Below, piece after piece: positions 7,335 through 16,117 of a stretch of DNA of 64,000 bases. Both the position numbers and the translations under genes were made by a program. The DNA is taken from contig NZ_JAALJI010000011.1 in the NCBI RefSeq assembly GCF_011064595.1, positions 153,618 to 217,617 of the forward strand, given 5' to 3'. The notes under the pieces are model-generated. The model was not told the DNA's origin. It saw nothing but the letters and a program-made list of their open reading frames with translations, and did no database searches. The DNA is from Paludisphaera soli. GTDB taxonomy: Bacteria; Planctomycetota; Planctomycetia; Isosphaerales; Isosphaeraceae. Position 1 is the stretch's first letter; each line of letters starts with the position of its first letter.

Positions 7335-9575
7335 ATGCTTGCCACGATGGTCCTGGCCGGACTGCTGGCCGCCGCGCCGACGGCGCCGGACGAGCCCCGC
7401 CCCGACGTCCCGATCGCCGACTTCGAGGGCCCGGAATACGGGGCCTGGAAGGCGACCGGCGAGGCCTTCGGCGACGCCCCGGCCCGGGGGACCCTCCCCG
7501 GCCAGATGACCGTTGAAGGATACCGGGGCCAGGGCCTGGTGAACAGCTTCCACGGCGGCGACGACGCGACCGGCGAGCTGACCAGCCCGCCCTTCCGCAT
7601 CGAGCGCACGCACCTGAACTTCCTGATCGGCGGCGGCGGCTGGATCGGCGAGACCTGCCTCGACCTGCTCGTCGACGGCAAGGTCGTCCGCTCGGCGATC
7701 GGCCCCAACCGCGAGCCCGGCGGCTCCGAGAAGCTCCGCTGGGACGCCTGGGACGTGAAGGACCTGCAAGGCCGCGAGGCGACGCTCCGCGTCGTCGACC
7801 GCCGCAAAGGGGGGTGGGGTCACATCAACGTCGACCACATCGTCCAGACCGACGAGCCCAAGGCCCCCGCCCACGCCTCGCGGTCGATCGCGCTCACGCA
7901 TCAATATCTGACCATCCCCGTCAAGACCGGGGCCCCCAAGGTCCGGGCCAAGATCCTCGACGAGTCGGGGTCGATTCTCCGCGAGTTCGACGTCGAGCTG
8001 GCCCCCGCCAGGGAGAAGCCCGACTTCCTCGCCGCCAGCGACCTGGAGGCCCACAAGGGGAAGACCCTGACCGTCCGAGTCGACGAGCTGGAGGACGCCA
8101 AGATCCTCGAAGGGATCGGCCAGGACGCCCGGGGGCTCGACCGGCCCGGCCTGTATGGGGAGCCGCACCGGCCGCAGCTCCACTTCACCTCGCGGGTGGG
8201 GTGGCTGAACGACCCCAACGGGCTCGTCTGGCAGGACGGCGAATATCACCTGTTCTACCAGCACAACCCCTTCGGCTGGGGCTGGGGGAACATGCACTGG
8301 GGCCACGCGGTCAGCCCGGACCTCGTCACCTGGACCGAGCTTCCCATCGCGATCTACCCGCACCAGTACGGCGACTGGGCCTTCTCCGGCAGCGCCCTGG
8401 TGGACCATCAGAACACGTCCGGCTTCCAGAAGGGGGACCGGCCGCCGCTGGTCGCCGCCTACACCAGCACTGGCCGGGGCGAGTGCATCGTCTACAGCAA
8501 CGACCGGGGCCGGACCTGGACGGAGTTCGAGGGGAACCCCGTCGTCAAGCACGAGGGCCGCGACCCCCGGATCCTCTGGTACGCCCCCGGCAAGCACTGG
8601 GTCATGGTGGTGTACGATGAGGACGCGAAGGCCAAGCGCGAGAGCCTGGACTTCTACACCTCGCCCGACCTCAAGGCCTGGACCTTCGCCAGCCGGCTCG
8701 ACGGCTTCTTCGAGTGCCCCGACCTGTTCGAGCTGGCCGTCGACGGCGACCTCAACAAGAGCCTCTGGGTCGTCTACGGGGCCGACGCCCAGTACAAGCT
8801 CGGCACGTTCGACGGCAAGACCTTCACCCCCACGTCGGGCCCGGACAAGCTGGCCTTCCGCCACGGCAACTTCTACGCCGCCCAGACGTTCAGCGACGAG
8901 CCGAAGGGGCGACGCATCCAGATCGGCTGGGCGCGGGAGGTGACGTTCCCCGGCTCCCCGTTCAACCAGCAGATGGCCCTGCCGGCCGAGCTGACGCTGC
9001 GGTCGACGAAGGACGGGCCGAGGATCATCGCCGAGCCGGTCGCCGAGCTGAAGGCGCTGCGGGCCGACTCCTGCGAGTTCTCCCGGATGACGCTGGAGCC
9101 CGGCGCGGACAACCCGTTGAGTCGGAGGAGTCACAGCCTCCTAGCCTTCTCTCCGCTGGCCCGACTGCAGATCCCGATCCAGAGCAAGTCGGTGAACGAC
9201 CTCGGCAGGGCCGAGAAATACGACGGCCACTCGTGCGAGATCGAGCTGTCGTTCCGCCCGGGGGCGGCGAAATTCCTGGAGCTGGACCTGCTCGGCACGC
9301 CCCTGGTCTACGACGTCGAGCGTCAGGACGTCGTCTGCAAGCAGGTGCGGACGTTCGTCCCCCAGGTCGACGGCGTGGTGGACCTGCATGTTTTCGTAGA
9401 CCGGGGCTCGATCGAGGTCTTCGCCGGCGGGGGCCGGACGGCGATCTCGGTCGCCGCGACTCAGGGCGAGACGGATCACGAGTTGGGCCTCGCGGCGAAG
9501 GGGGGGGCGGTCCGGCTGGAGAAGCTGGTCGTCCACCGGCTGCGGTCGGCCTGGGAGACCCGGGACGCGCGCTGA
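7335..9575 (+). CDS. GH32 family glycosidase (fructan/sucrose hydrolase) with N-terminal module
   Basis: 746 residues. After a short signal-like N-terminus, residues about 25-180 form a separate beta-rich module (starting PIADFEGPEYGAWK and ending GWGHINVDHI). The GH32 five-bladed catalytic domain follows with WLNDPNG (nucleophile Asp, about residue 290), EGRDP (transition-state stabiliser, about 407) and ECPDLFEL (acid/base Glu, about 459). A C-terminal beta-sandwich ends with the FVDRGSIEVFAGGG motif. It should hydrolyse fructose-containing glycans, probably outside the cytoplasm. The ATG at 7335 has GAGGAG at 7320-7325. It is the first gene of a same-strand block with rhaA. Confidence 0.9.
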   Translation: MLATMVLAGLLAAAPTAPDEPRPDVPIADFEGPEYGAWKATGEAFGDAPARGTLPGQMTVEGYRGQGLVNSFHGGDDATGELTSPPFRIERTHLNFLIGGGGWIGETCLDLLVDGKVVRSAIGPNREPGGSEKLRWDAWDVKDLQGREATLRVVDRRKGGWGHINVDHIVQTDEPKAPAHASRSIALTHQYLTIPVKTGAPKVRAKILDESGSILREFDVELAPAREKPDFLAASDLEAHKGKTLTVRVDELEDAKILEGIGQDARGLDRPGLYGEPHRPQLHFTSRVGWLNDPNGLVWQDGEYHLFYQHNPFGWGWGNMHWGHAVSPDLVTWTELPIAIYPHQYGDWAFSGSALVDHQNTSGFQKGDRPPLVAAYTSTGRGECIVYSNDRGRTWTEFEGNPVVKHEGRDPRILWYAPGKHWVMVVYDEDAKAKRESLDFYTSPDLKAWTFASRLDGFFECPDLFELAVDGDLNKSLWVVYGADAQYKLGTFDGKTFTPTSGPDKLAFRHGNFYAAQTFSDEPKGRRIQIGWAREVTFPGSPFNQQMALPAELTLRSTKDGPRIIAEPVAELKALRADSCEFSRMTLEPGADNPLSRRSHSLLAFSPLARLQIPIQSKSVNDLGRAEKYDGHSCEIELSFRPGAAKFLELDLLGTPLVYDVERQDVVCKQVRTFVPQVDGVVDLHVFVDRGSIEVFAGGGRTAISVAATQGETDHELGLAAKGGAVRLEKLVVHRLRSAWETRDAR

Positions 9576-9677
9576 TCGCCGGGGCCGGGCCTCTGGCAGC
9601 GGGGGCCTCGGCGTGGGAGAATCCTGGACCGGGGGCGAACCCGTCGCCCTCGCGTCGAATCGCTGGAAGGAATGTCG

Positions 9678-10949
9678 ATGACCTCTCCGAACAAGAACGT
9701 GGACCAGGCTTTCGCCCTGGCGAAGGAACGCTACGCCGAGCTGGGGGTCGACGTCGAGAAGGCCCTGGAGCGGCTGGCGACGATCCCGATCTCGCTGCAC
9801 TGCTGGCAGGGCGACGACGTCGGCGGCTTCGAGAACGCCGGCGAAGGGCTGGGCGCCGGCCTGGCCGTCACCGGCAACTATCCCGGCAAGGCTCGCACGG
9901 CGGATGAGCTGCGCAAGGACCTCGACGAGGCCCTGTCGCTGATCCCCGGCACCCACCGGCTGAACCTGCACGCCAGCTACGCCGAGACCGGCGGCAAGAA
10001 GGTCGACCGCGACGCCCTGGAGCCGGCCCACTTCCAGAACTGGATCGAGTGGGCCAGGGCGAAGGGGATGGGGATGGACTTCAACCCCACCTACTTCTCG
10101 CACCCCAAGGCGGCCGAGGGTTGGACGCTGGCCCACCCTGACAAGGCCATCCGCCAGTTCTGGATCGACCACGGCATCGCCTGCCGGAAGATCGGCGCGG
10201 CGATGGGGGAGGCGCTGGGGACCCCCTGCGTCACCAACGTCTGGATCCCGGACGGCATGAAGGACCAGACCGTCGACCGCAAGGGGCCCCGCGAGCGGCT
10301 CCTGAACGCGCTCGACGCCATGTTCGCCGAGGCCCTCGACCCGAGGCTCAACCGCGACGCCGTCGAGGGCAAGCTGTTCGGCATCGGCTCGGAGACCTAC
10401 GTCGTCGGCATGCACGAGTTCTACCTCGGCTACGCCGTGAGCCGGAAGAAGATCTTCACCATCGACTCGGGCCACTTCCACCCGACCGAGGTCGTCGCCG
10501 ACAAGCTCTCGTCGGCCCTGACCTACGTCGACGAAGTGCTCATGCACGTCAGCCGGGGCGTGCGGTGGGACAGCGACCACGTCGTCCTCCTGACCGACGA
10601 CATCGAGCTGATCGCCCAGGAGCTGGTGCGCGGGGAGTACCTGGACCGCGTCCACATCGGCCTGGACTTCTTCGACGCCAGCATCAACCGCGTGGCCGCC
10701 TGGGTGATCGGCACCCGCTCCATGATCAAGGCGCTTTTGCTCGCCCTGCTGGAGCCGATCGACGCCCTCCGGAAGCACGAGGCCGACGGCGACTACACGT
10801 CCCGCCTGGCGATCCTCGAGGAACTCAAGACCATGCCCTTCGGCGCGGTGTGGGATCACTACCTCCAGACCAAGGACATCCCCGTCGGCCGCGCCTGGGT
10901 CGACGAGGTCAAGCGCTACGAGGCCGACGTGCTGAGCAAGCGGGGGTGA
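9678..10949 (+). CDS. rhaA: L-rhamnose isomerase
   Basis: 423 residues, close to the 419 of E. coli RhaA. It converts L-rhamnose to L-rhamnulose in the cytoplasm. Family signatures visible are [15 protein letters not shown] near the N-terminus, [10 protein letters not shown] at about residue 261 (metal-binding His) and RWDSDHV at about 295 (metal-binding Asp-x-Asp). GGAAGGA at 9665-9671 abuts an ATG at 9672 but is well spaced for the ATG at 9678, so the latter is chosen. It lies 102 bp after GH32 and is followed by a REP-like cluster and rhaT. Confidence 0.93.
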   Translation: MTSPNKNVDQAFALAKERYAELGVDVEKALERLATIPISLHCWQGDDVGGFENAGEGLGAGLAVTGNYPGKARTADELRKDLDEALSLIPGTHRLNLHASYAETGGKKVDRDALEPAHFQNWIEWARAKGMGMDFNPTYFSHPKAAEGWTLAHPDKAIRQFWIDHGIACRKIGAAMGEALGTPCVTNVWIPDGMKDQTVDRKGPRERLLNALDAMFAEALDPRLNRDAVEGKLFGIGSETYVVGMHEFYLGYAVSRKKIFTIDSGHFHPTEVVADKLSSALTYVDEVLMHVSRGVRWDSDHVVLLTDDIELIAQELVRGEYLDRVHIGLDFFDASINRVAAWVIGTRSMIKALLLALLEPIDALRKHEADGDYTSRLAILEELKTMPFGAVWDHYLQTKDIPVGRAWVDEVKRYEADVLSKRG

Positions 10950-10970
10950 TCGGAAGCTCCTGAATTCAAC

Positions 10971-11030
10971 GTCCTTCCCCCCCGGCGGGAGAAGGTGCCC
11001 CGCAGGGGCGGATGAGGGGGAAGACGAGCA
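10971..11030 (+). repeat. REP-like palindromic element, copy 3
   Basis: Same unit as copy 1: GTCCTTCCCCCCC, GGCGGGAGAAGG, a GCCCC/GGGGC stem and GGATGAGGGGGAAGACGAGC. It begins 21 bp after the rhaA stop and could end the transcript. Confidence 0.75.
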
Positions 11031-11070
11031 AGGAAACCTGAGGAGAATCAGCCGGGCCGGCCGCCGCAAT

Positions 11071-11132
11071 CGTCCTTCTCCCCTCGTGGGAGAAGGTGGC
11101 CGAAGGCCGGATGAGGGGGATCATCAAGGTGG
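11071..11132 (+). repeat. REP-like palindromic element, copy 4
   Basis: CCTTCTCCCCTCGTGGGAGAAGG hairpin, then GGCCGAAGGCCGGATGAGGGGGATCATCAAGGTGG. The tail is the reverse complement of the CTTGATGGTCCCCCTCAT flank seen in copies 2 and 6. Confidence 0.75.
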
Positions 11133-11192
11133 ACGGCGCGAGGGAGCGAGGGCTTGCCGGCCCGCCTGAATCTCCGTGCGGTGCTCGTGCTG

Positions 11193-11246
11193 GTCTTCCC
11201 CATCATCCGGCCCTCCGGGCCACCTTCCCCCGCCAGGGGGGAAGGG
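11193..11246 (-). repeat. REP-like palindromic element, copy 5 (inverted)
   Basis: CCCCATCATCCGG, CCCTCCGGG and CACCTTCCCCCGCC-AGGGGGGAAGG: the reverse orientation of the unit. Confidence 0.75.
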
Positions 11247-11281
11247 AAGATTCGGAAGCCGTCGGTCTCTCGCCTCGTCCG

Positions 11282-11339
11282 CCTTGATGGTCCCCCTCAT
11301 CGACCGCTTCGCGGTCCTTCCCCCACCAGGGGGGAAGGC
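11282..11339 (-). repeat. REP-like palindromic element, copy 6 (inverted)
   Basis: CCTTGATGGTCCCCCTCATC, then GACCGCTTCGCGGTC (stem GACCGC/GCGGTC) and CCTTCCCCCACC-AGGGGGGAAGG. Located about 100 bp before rhaT. Confidence 0.75.
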
Positions 11340-11437
11340 ATGACTCCGACGACCTCTTCGCTCACCCCGGCCTCGCCTGATATTTGCTATCCTGGATCGA
11401 TCCCAACCAACCCTCCCAAGGCCATCCAGAACCTCTC

Positions 11438-12682
11438 ATGACTTCCAACCCGTTCCTCGGCCTCGTCTACCACTGGCTGGGCGGCCTGGCCTCCGGCAGC
11501 TTCTACGTCCCGTATCGGTTCGTCCGCAAGTGGTCGTGGGAGACCTACTGGCTGACCGGCGGCGTCTTCAGTTGGCTCATCGCCCCGTGGGCCTTCGGGC
11601 TGGGGATGACGAACGACCTCCCGGCGGTGATCTCCGAGACGCCGCCGGACACGCTGTTCAAGGTCTACTTGTTCGGCGTGCTCTGGGGCATGGGGGGGCT
11701 GACGTTCGGCCTGACCATGCGCTACCTGGGGATGTCGCTGGGCATGGCCGTGGCGCTCGGGTACACGGCGGCCTTCGGGACGATGGTCCCGCCGATCGTG
11801 AAGGGGGAGCTGTTCACGAAGATCCTGCCGACCCGCTCGGGCCAGGTCGTCCTGTTCGGCGTCCTCGTCTGCCTGGGCGGGATCGCCGTGGCGGGCCTGG
11901 CCGGGATGTCGAAGGAGAAGGAGATGTCCGACGAGGCCAAGAAGGCCTCGATCCAGGAGTTCGACTTCAAGAAGGGGCTGCTCGTCGCCACCTTCTCGGG
12001 CGTGATGAGCGCCTGCTTCGCCTTCGGCCTGGACGCCAGCGGGCCGATCAAGGAGCTGACGAAGGTCCACGGCACCGACGACCTCTGGAGCGGCCTGCCG
12101 TCGCTGGTGGTCATCCTGGCCGGCGGCTTCACCACCAACTTCCTCTGGTGCGTCTTCCTGCACTGGAAGAACGGCTCGGCGTATCAGTACCTCAGCCCGG
12201 TCGTCCGGGCCGGCGACGAGCTGTCGCGCGACCGGACCGAGGTCCTGGAGACCCCGACCGACGCCCCCGGCGAGGAGGCCGCGCTGCAGGCGCCGGGCCT
12301 CGGCGCGACGGCGGCCGAGGCGGCCTCGGCCCGCGTCCCGCTCTTCTGGAACTACCTCTTCAGCGCCCTGGCCGGCGTGACCTGGTACTTCCAGTTCTTC
12401 TTCTACACGATGGGCGAGACCAAGATGGGGGAGGACTACAAGTTCTCCAGCTGGACCCTCCACATGGCCAGCATCATGATCTTCAGCACCCTCTGGGGGA
12501 TCGCCCTGAAGGAATGGACCGGCACGAGCGCGCGGACCAAGCGGCTCGTCGCTCTCACCCTCGCCGTGCTGATCGCCTCCACCGTGATCATCGGCTACGG
12601 CAACTCCCTGGCGGAGAAGCCCGCGCCGGCGGCCGAAAGCCCCGCCGCGGCCGGCCCCGCCCCGGTCGTGGACGTGAAGTGA
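11438..12682 (+). CDS. rhaT: L-rhamnose/proton symporter
   Basis: 414 residues with about ten predicted membrane helices and the RhaT N-terminal pattern PFLGLVYHWLGGLASGSFYVPYRFVRKWSWE, in which a helix pair precedes the WLIAPW segment. It belongs to the drug/metabolite transporter superfamily and imports L-rhamnose with H+. The protein is longer than E. coli RhaT (344) because of extra residues between helices, including an Ala/Glu-rich loop at about 265-290 and a Pro/Ala-rich C-terminus. The ATG at 11438 begins the conserved region directly. It links the isomerase upstream with the rhamnosidase 67 bp downstream. Confidence 0.9.
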   Translation: MTSNPFLGLVYHWLGGLASGSFYVPYRFVRKWSWETYWLTGGVFSWLIAPWAFGLGMTNDLPAVISETPPDTLFKVYLFGVLWGMGGLTFGLTMRYLGMSLGMAVALGYTAAFGTMVPPIVKGELFTKILPTRSGQVVLFGVLVCLGGIAVAGLAGMSKEKEMSDEAKKASIQEFDFKKGLLVATFSGVMSACFAFGLDASGPIKELTKVHGTDDLWSGLPSLVVILAGGFTTNFLWCVFLHWKNGSAYQYLSPVVRAGDELSRDRTEVLETPTDAPGEEAALQAPGLGATAAEAASARVPLFWNYLFSALAGVTWYFQFFFYTMGETKMGEDYKFSSWTLHMASIMIFSTLWGIALKEWTGTSARTKRLVALTLAVLIASTVIIGYGNSLAEKPAPAAESPAAAGPAPVVDVK

Positions 12683-12749
12683 GATCCCGTCGCCGACCTC
12701 CCTCTCCCAGGAACGTCCTCGCATTCGTTGGAATAAAGGAATCCGCATC

Positions 12750-15700
12750 ATGACGAGTCCAAGGCTCGTAAAAGCCCTCCTGGCCGCGGCCCTGGCGTGC
12801 GTCGCCACGGCGAAGGCCCGGGCGCAGCAGGTACCCGCGCAGGGGGACGTGCTCGGCCTCTCGCCGGCGTACCTGCGCGTCGACGCCAAGGTCGACCCGC
12901 GGGGGATCGACTCGGCGCACCCCCGCCTGAGCTGGCTGCTCGCGTCCTCCCGGCGCGGGGAGGCCCAGTCGGCGTATCAGATCATGGTCGCCAGCGACGA
13001 GGCCAAGCTCGCCGCCGATGAGGGGGACCTCTGGGACAGCGGCAAGGTCGCCAGCGACGAGACCACCGGCGTCCCCTACGCCGGCGCCCCGCTCAAGAGC
13101 GGGATGCGCTGCGTGTGGAAGGTCCGCGTGTGGGACAAGGCCGACGCGGCCTCCGGCTGGAGCGCCCCGGCGTCCTGGTCGATGGGCCTGCTGGAGCCGG
13201 GCGACTGGAAGGCCGAGTGGATCGGCTACGACAAGGCTCGCGACGAGTCCGCCGCCACCGCCCCGGCCGACTTCGGCGCCGGAGCCTGGATCTGGCACGC
13301 CGCCGACGAGGGGGCCGACAAGCCCAAGGGCCACCGCCTGTTCGTCGCCGAGTTCGACGTCCCGGCCGACTCGCCGATCGAGGAGGCGACCCTCCTCTCC
13401 GTCGCCGACGACTCGCACAAGTACACCCTCAACGGCGAGCTGGCCGCCTCCGGGACCAGCTTCAAGGTCCCCGTCCTGACCGACGCCCTCCGGTTCGTGA
13501 AGCCGGGCCGGAACACCGTCCGGGCCGAGGTCGAGAACGGCGCGCCCAGCCCCGCCGGCCTGCTCGCCCGCCTGACCGTCAAGCTCAAGGACGGCCGGGT
13601 CGTCGAGAAGGTCACCGACGCCTCGTGGAAGACGATCGCCGACCCCGGCGCGAACTGGCACAACCGCGAGATCGACCTGGCCGGCCTCCCCGCCGCCGCC
13701 GCGGTCGCCGCCTACGGCGACGGCCCCTGGGGCAAGCTCACGGTCGCCAAGCTGGTCCTCCCCAAGCCGGCCTTCCTGCGCAAGGAGTTCCAGGTCGCGA
13801 AGCCCGTCAAGCGGGCGGTCCTCTACACCACGGCCCTGGGCATCCACGACGTCCACGTCAACGGCGCCCGCGTGGCCGAGGACGCGTTCAACCCCGGCTG
13901 GACCGACTACACCAAGCGGGTCTACTACCGGACGTACGACGTCACCCCGATGGTCCGCCCCGGCGCCAACGCCCTGGGGGCGATCCTGGCCGACGGCTGG
14001 TACAGCGGCTACGTCGGCTTCGGCAAGCTCCGCGACCACTACGGCAAGAAGAACCGGCTCAAGGCCCAGCTCGTCGTCGACTACACCGACGGCTCGACCG
14101 ACGTGGTCGCCACCGGCGGCGACTGGAAGGCGGCCGTCGGCCCGATCCTCGAGGCCGACTTCCTCATGGGCGAGACCCACGACGCCCGCCTGGAGAAGGC
14201 CGGCTGGGACCTCGCCGGCTATGACGCCTCGGGCTGGGACGCGGTCGACTCGGGCGCCGAGATGGACCCCAAGGTCCAGGCCCACCCCGGCCCGCCGGTC
14301 CTCCCCTTCGCCGAGCTGCGCGCGAAGACCGTCAGCGAGGTGAAGCCGGGCGTCTACGTGCTCGACTACGGCCGGAACTTCGCCGGCGTCCCCCGGCTGC
14401 GGCTCCGGGGGACCACTCCCGGCCAGACGATCACCCTGAGGTTCGCCGAGCGGCTCAACCCCGACGGCACCATGTACGTGACGAACCTCCGCGAGGCCCG
14501 CTGCGTCGACACTTACGTCTGCAAGGGGGCCGCCGAGGAGGTCTGGACCCCCCGGTTCACCTTCCACGGCTACCAGTACGCGGAGGTCTCGGGCCTGACG
14601 GCGCCGCCGGACTCCGAGACGGTCGTCGGCGTCGCCCTCTCCAGCGCCACGCCGGTCGCGGGCCGGTTCGAGTCGTCCGACCCGATGCTCAACCAGCTCT
14701 ACAGCAACATCGTCTGGACCCAGCGCGCCAACTTCATCGACATCCCCACCGACTGCCCCCAGCGCGACGAGCGGCTGGGCTGGACCGGCGACGCGCAGGT
14801 CTACATCAAGACGGCCACGCTCAACGCCGACGTCCAGGCCTTCTTCGACAAGTGGCTCGTCGACCTGACCGACGGCCAGCGCGCCGACGGCCAGTTCCCG
14901 ATGGTCGCGCCGGTGAAGGTCGCCGGCGACGACGGCGGCCCCGCCTGGGCCGAGGCCGGCGTCGTCTGCCCCTGGACCATCTACGAGGTCTACAACGACA
15001 AGCCGCTGCTGGAGCGGCAGTACCCCTCGATGGTCAAGTACGTCGAATTCCTGATCGCCCGCAGCACGCCCGACCTGCTGCCGCCGGAGAAGTACCACTG
15101 CTTCGGCGACTGGCTGAGCATCGGGGCCGACACGCCCAAGGACGTGATCTACACGGCCTACTTCGCCCTGGCCGCCCGGCTGACGTCGAAGGCCGCCGAG
15201 GTCCTCGGCAAGCCCGAGGACGCCCGCAAGTACGCCGAGGTGTACGAGAAGGTCAAGGCGTCGTTCAACAAGGCGTTCGTCGCCGAGGACGGCCGGATCA
15301 AGGGGGACACCCAGGCCTGCTACGTCCTGGCGATCGCCAACGACCTGGTCGACGGCGAGAAGGCGAAGCTGGCCGCCCAGCACCTGGTCGAGGCCATCGA
15401 GGCCAAGAACTGGCACCTCTCCACCGGGTTCATCGGCACCAAGGACCTGATGCTGGTCCTCTCCAAGATCGGCCGCCGGGACGTGGCGTACCGGCTCCTG
15501 TTCAACGACACGTTCCCCTCGTGGGGCTTCTCGATCAAGCACGGCGCCACCAGCATCTGGGAGCGCTGGGACGGGTGGACCCCGGAGAAGGGCTTCCAGG
15601 ACCCGGGCATGAACTCGTTCGCCCACTACTCGTTCGGCGCGGTCTACGGCTGGATGGTGGAGAACATCGGCGGCATCCACAACGACGGGTCGGCCTACAA

Positions 15701-16004
15701 GCGGATCACGATCGCCCCCGAGCCGACCGACCGCCTGACCTTCGCGACGACCTCTTACCGGGGCATCCGGGGCGAGGTCGCCGTCACCTGGACGCGCGGG
15801 CCCGGCGTCGTCACGATGGACGTCACGATCCCCGCCAACACGACGGCCCGGGTCGTCATCCCCGCGGCCGACCCCGCCGCCGTCGCCGAGAGCGGCGTGG
15901 CGCTCGCCCAGGCGCCCGGCGTGACGAAGGCGGGCGTCGAGGACGGCCGGGTCGTCGCCGAGGTCGGCTCCGGCCGCTACGTCTTCACCTTCGCGGCCCC
16001 CTGA
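12750..16004 (+). CDS. GH78 alpha-L-rhamnosidase
   Basis: 1084 residues, secreted (signal peptide to about residue 25, ending AKARA). Domains in order are an Ig-like N-terminal domain (about 35-150), a carbohydrate-binding beta-sandwich insert (about 165-310), the rhamnosidase N domain with KRAVLYTTALGIHDVHVNG (about 350-530), the (alpha/alpha)6 catalytic barrel (about 640-990) and a C-terminal beta domain. Catalytic-region motifs are DCPQRDERLGWTGDAQ (about 668) and WERWDGW (about 936). It should release terminal L-rhamnose from glycans, feeding RhaT and RhaA. The ATG at 12750 follows AAAGGA at 12735-12740; a strong hairpin terminator follows. Confidence 0.93.
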   Translation: MTSPRLVKALLAAALACVATAKARAQQVPAQGDVLGLSPAYLRVDAKVDPRGIDSAHPRLSWLLASSRRGEAQSAYQIMVASDEAKLAADEGDLWDSGKVASDETTGVPYAGAPLKSGMRCVWKVRVWDKADAASGWSAPASWSMGLLEPGDWKAEWIGYDKARDESAATAPADFGAGAWIWHAADEGADKPKGHRLFVAEFDVPADSPIEEATLLSVADDSHKYTLNGELAASGTSFKVPVLTDALRFVKPGRNTVRAEVENGAPSPAGLLARLTVKLKDGRVVEKVTDASWKTIADPGANWHNREIDLAGLPAAAAVAAYGDGPWGKLTVAKLVLPKPAFLRKEFQVAKPVKRAVLYTTALGIHDVHVNGARVAEDAFNPGWTDYTKRVYYRTYDVTPMVRPGANALGAILADGWYSGYVGFGKLRDHYGKKNRLKAQLVVDYTDGSTDVVATGGDWKAAVGPILEADFLMGETHDARLEKAGWDLAGYDASGWDAVDSGAEMDPKVQAHPGPPVLPFAELRAKTVSEVKPGVYVLDYGRNFAGVPRLRLRGTTPGQTITLRFAERLNPDGTMYVTNLREARCVDTYVCKGAAEEVWTPRFTFHGYQYAEVSGLTAPPDSETVVGVALSSATPVAGRFESSDPMLNQLYSNIVWTQRANFIDIPTDCPQRDERLGWTGDAQVYIKTATLNADVQAFFDKWLVDLTDGQRADGQFPMVAPVKVAGDDGGPAWAEAGVVCPWTIYEVYNDKPLLERQYPSMVKYVEFLIARSTPDLLPPEKYHCFGDWLSIGADTPKDVIYTAYFALAARLTSKAAEVLGKPEDARKYAEVYEKVKASFNKAFVAEDGRIKGDTQACYVLAIANDLVDGEKAKLAAQHLVEAIEAKNWHLSTGFIGTKDLMLVLSKIGRRDVAYRLLFNDTFPSWGFSIKHGATSIWERWDGWTPEKGFQDPGMNSFAHYSFGAVYGWMVENIGGIHNDGSAYKRITIAPEPTDRLTFATTSYRGIRGEVAVTWTRGPGVVTMDVTIPANTTARVVIPAADPAAVAESGVALAQAPGVTKAGVEDGRVVAEVGSGRYVFTFAAP

Positions 16005-16019
16005 GCCCACATCGGCGAG

Positions 16020-16055
16020 AGGGCCCGGCCCGCCCCCGGCGCCGGGCCCTTTCGC
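16020..16055 (+). terminator. Rho-independent terminator after GH78
   Basis: AGGGCCCGGC (16020-16029) pairs perfectly with GCCGGGCCCT (16041-16050), giving a 10-bp stem with an 11-nt loop, followed by TTTCGCC. Located 16 bp after the rhamnosidase stop. Confidence 0.75.
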
Positions 16056-16117
16056 CGCGACGAACCCCCCGCCTCTCCAGAACCCACCCCGATCCGACCC
16101 CCTGAGGAATCGACCTG

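Larger units (their letters stand above)
10950..11437. other. Intergenic region between rhaA and rhaT filled by REP-like elements
   Basis: No gene is supported. Four palindromic elements occupy most of the gap (two in each orientation). Short ORFs in it are repeat-derived. The last 90 bp before the rhaT ATG are free of the repeat. Confidence 0.75.
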
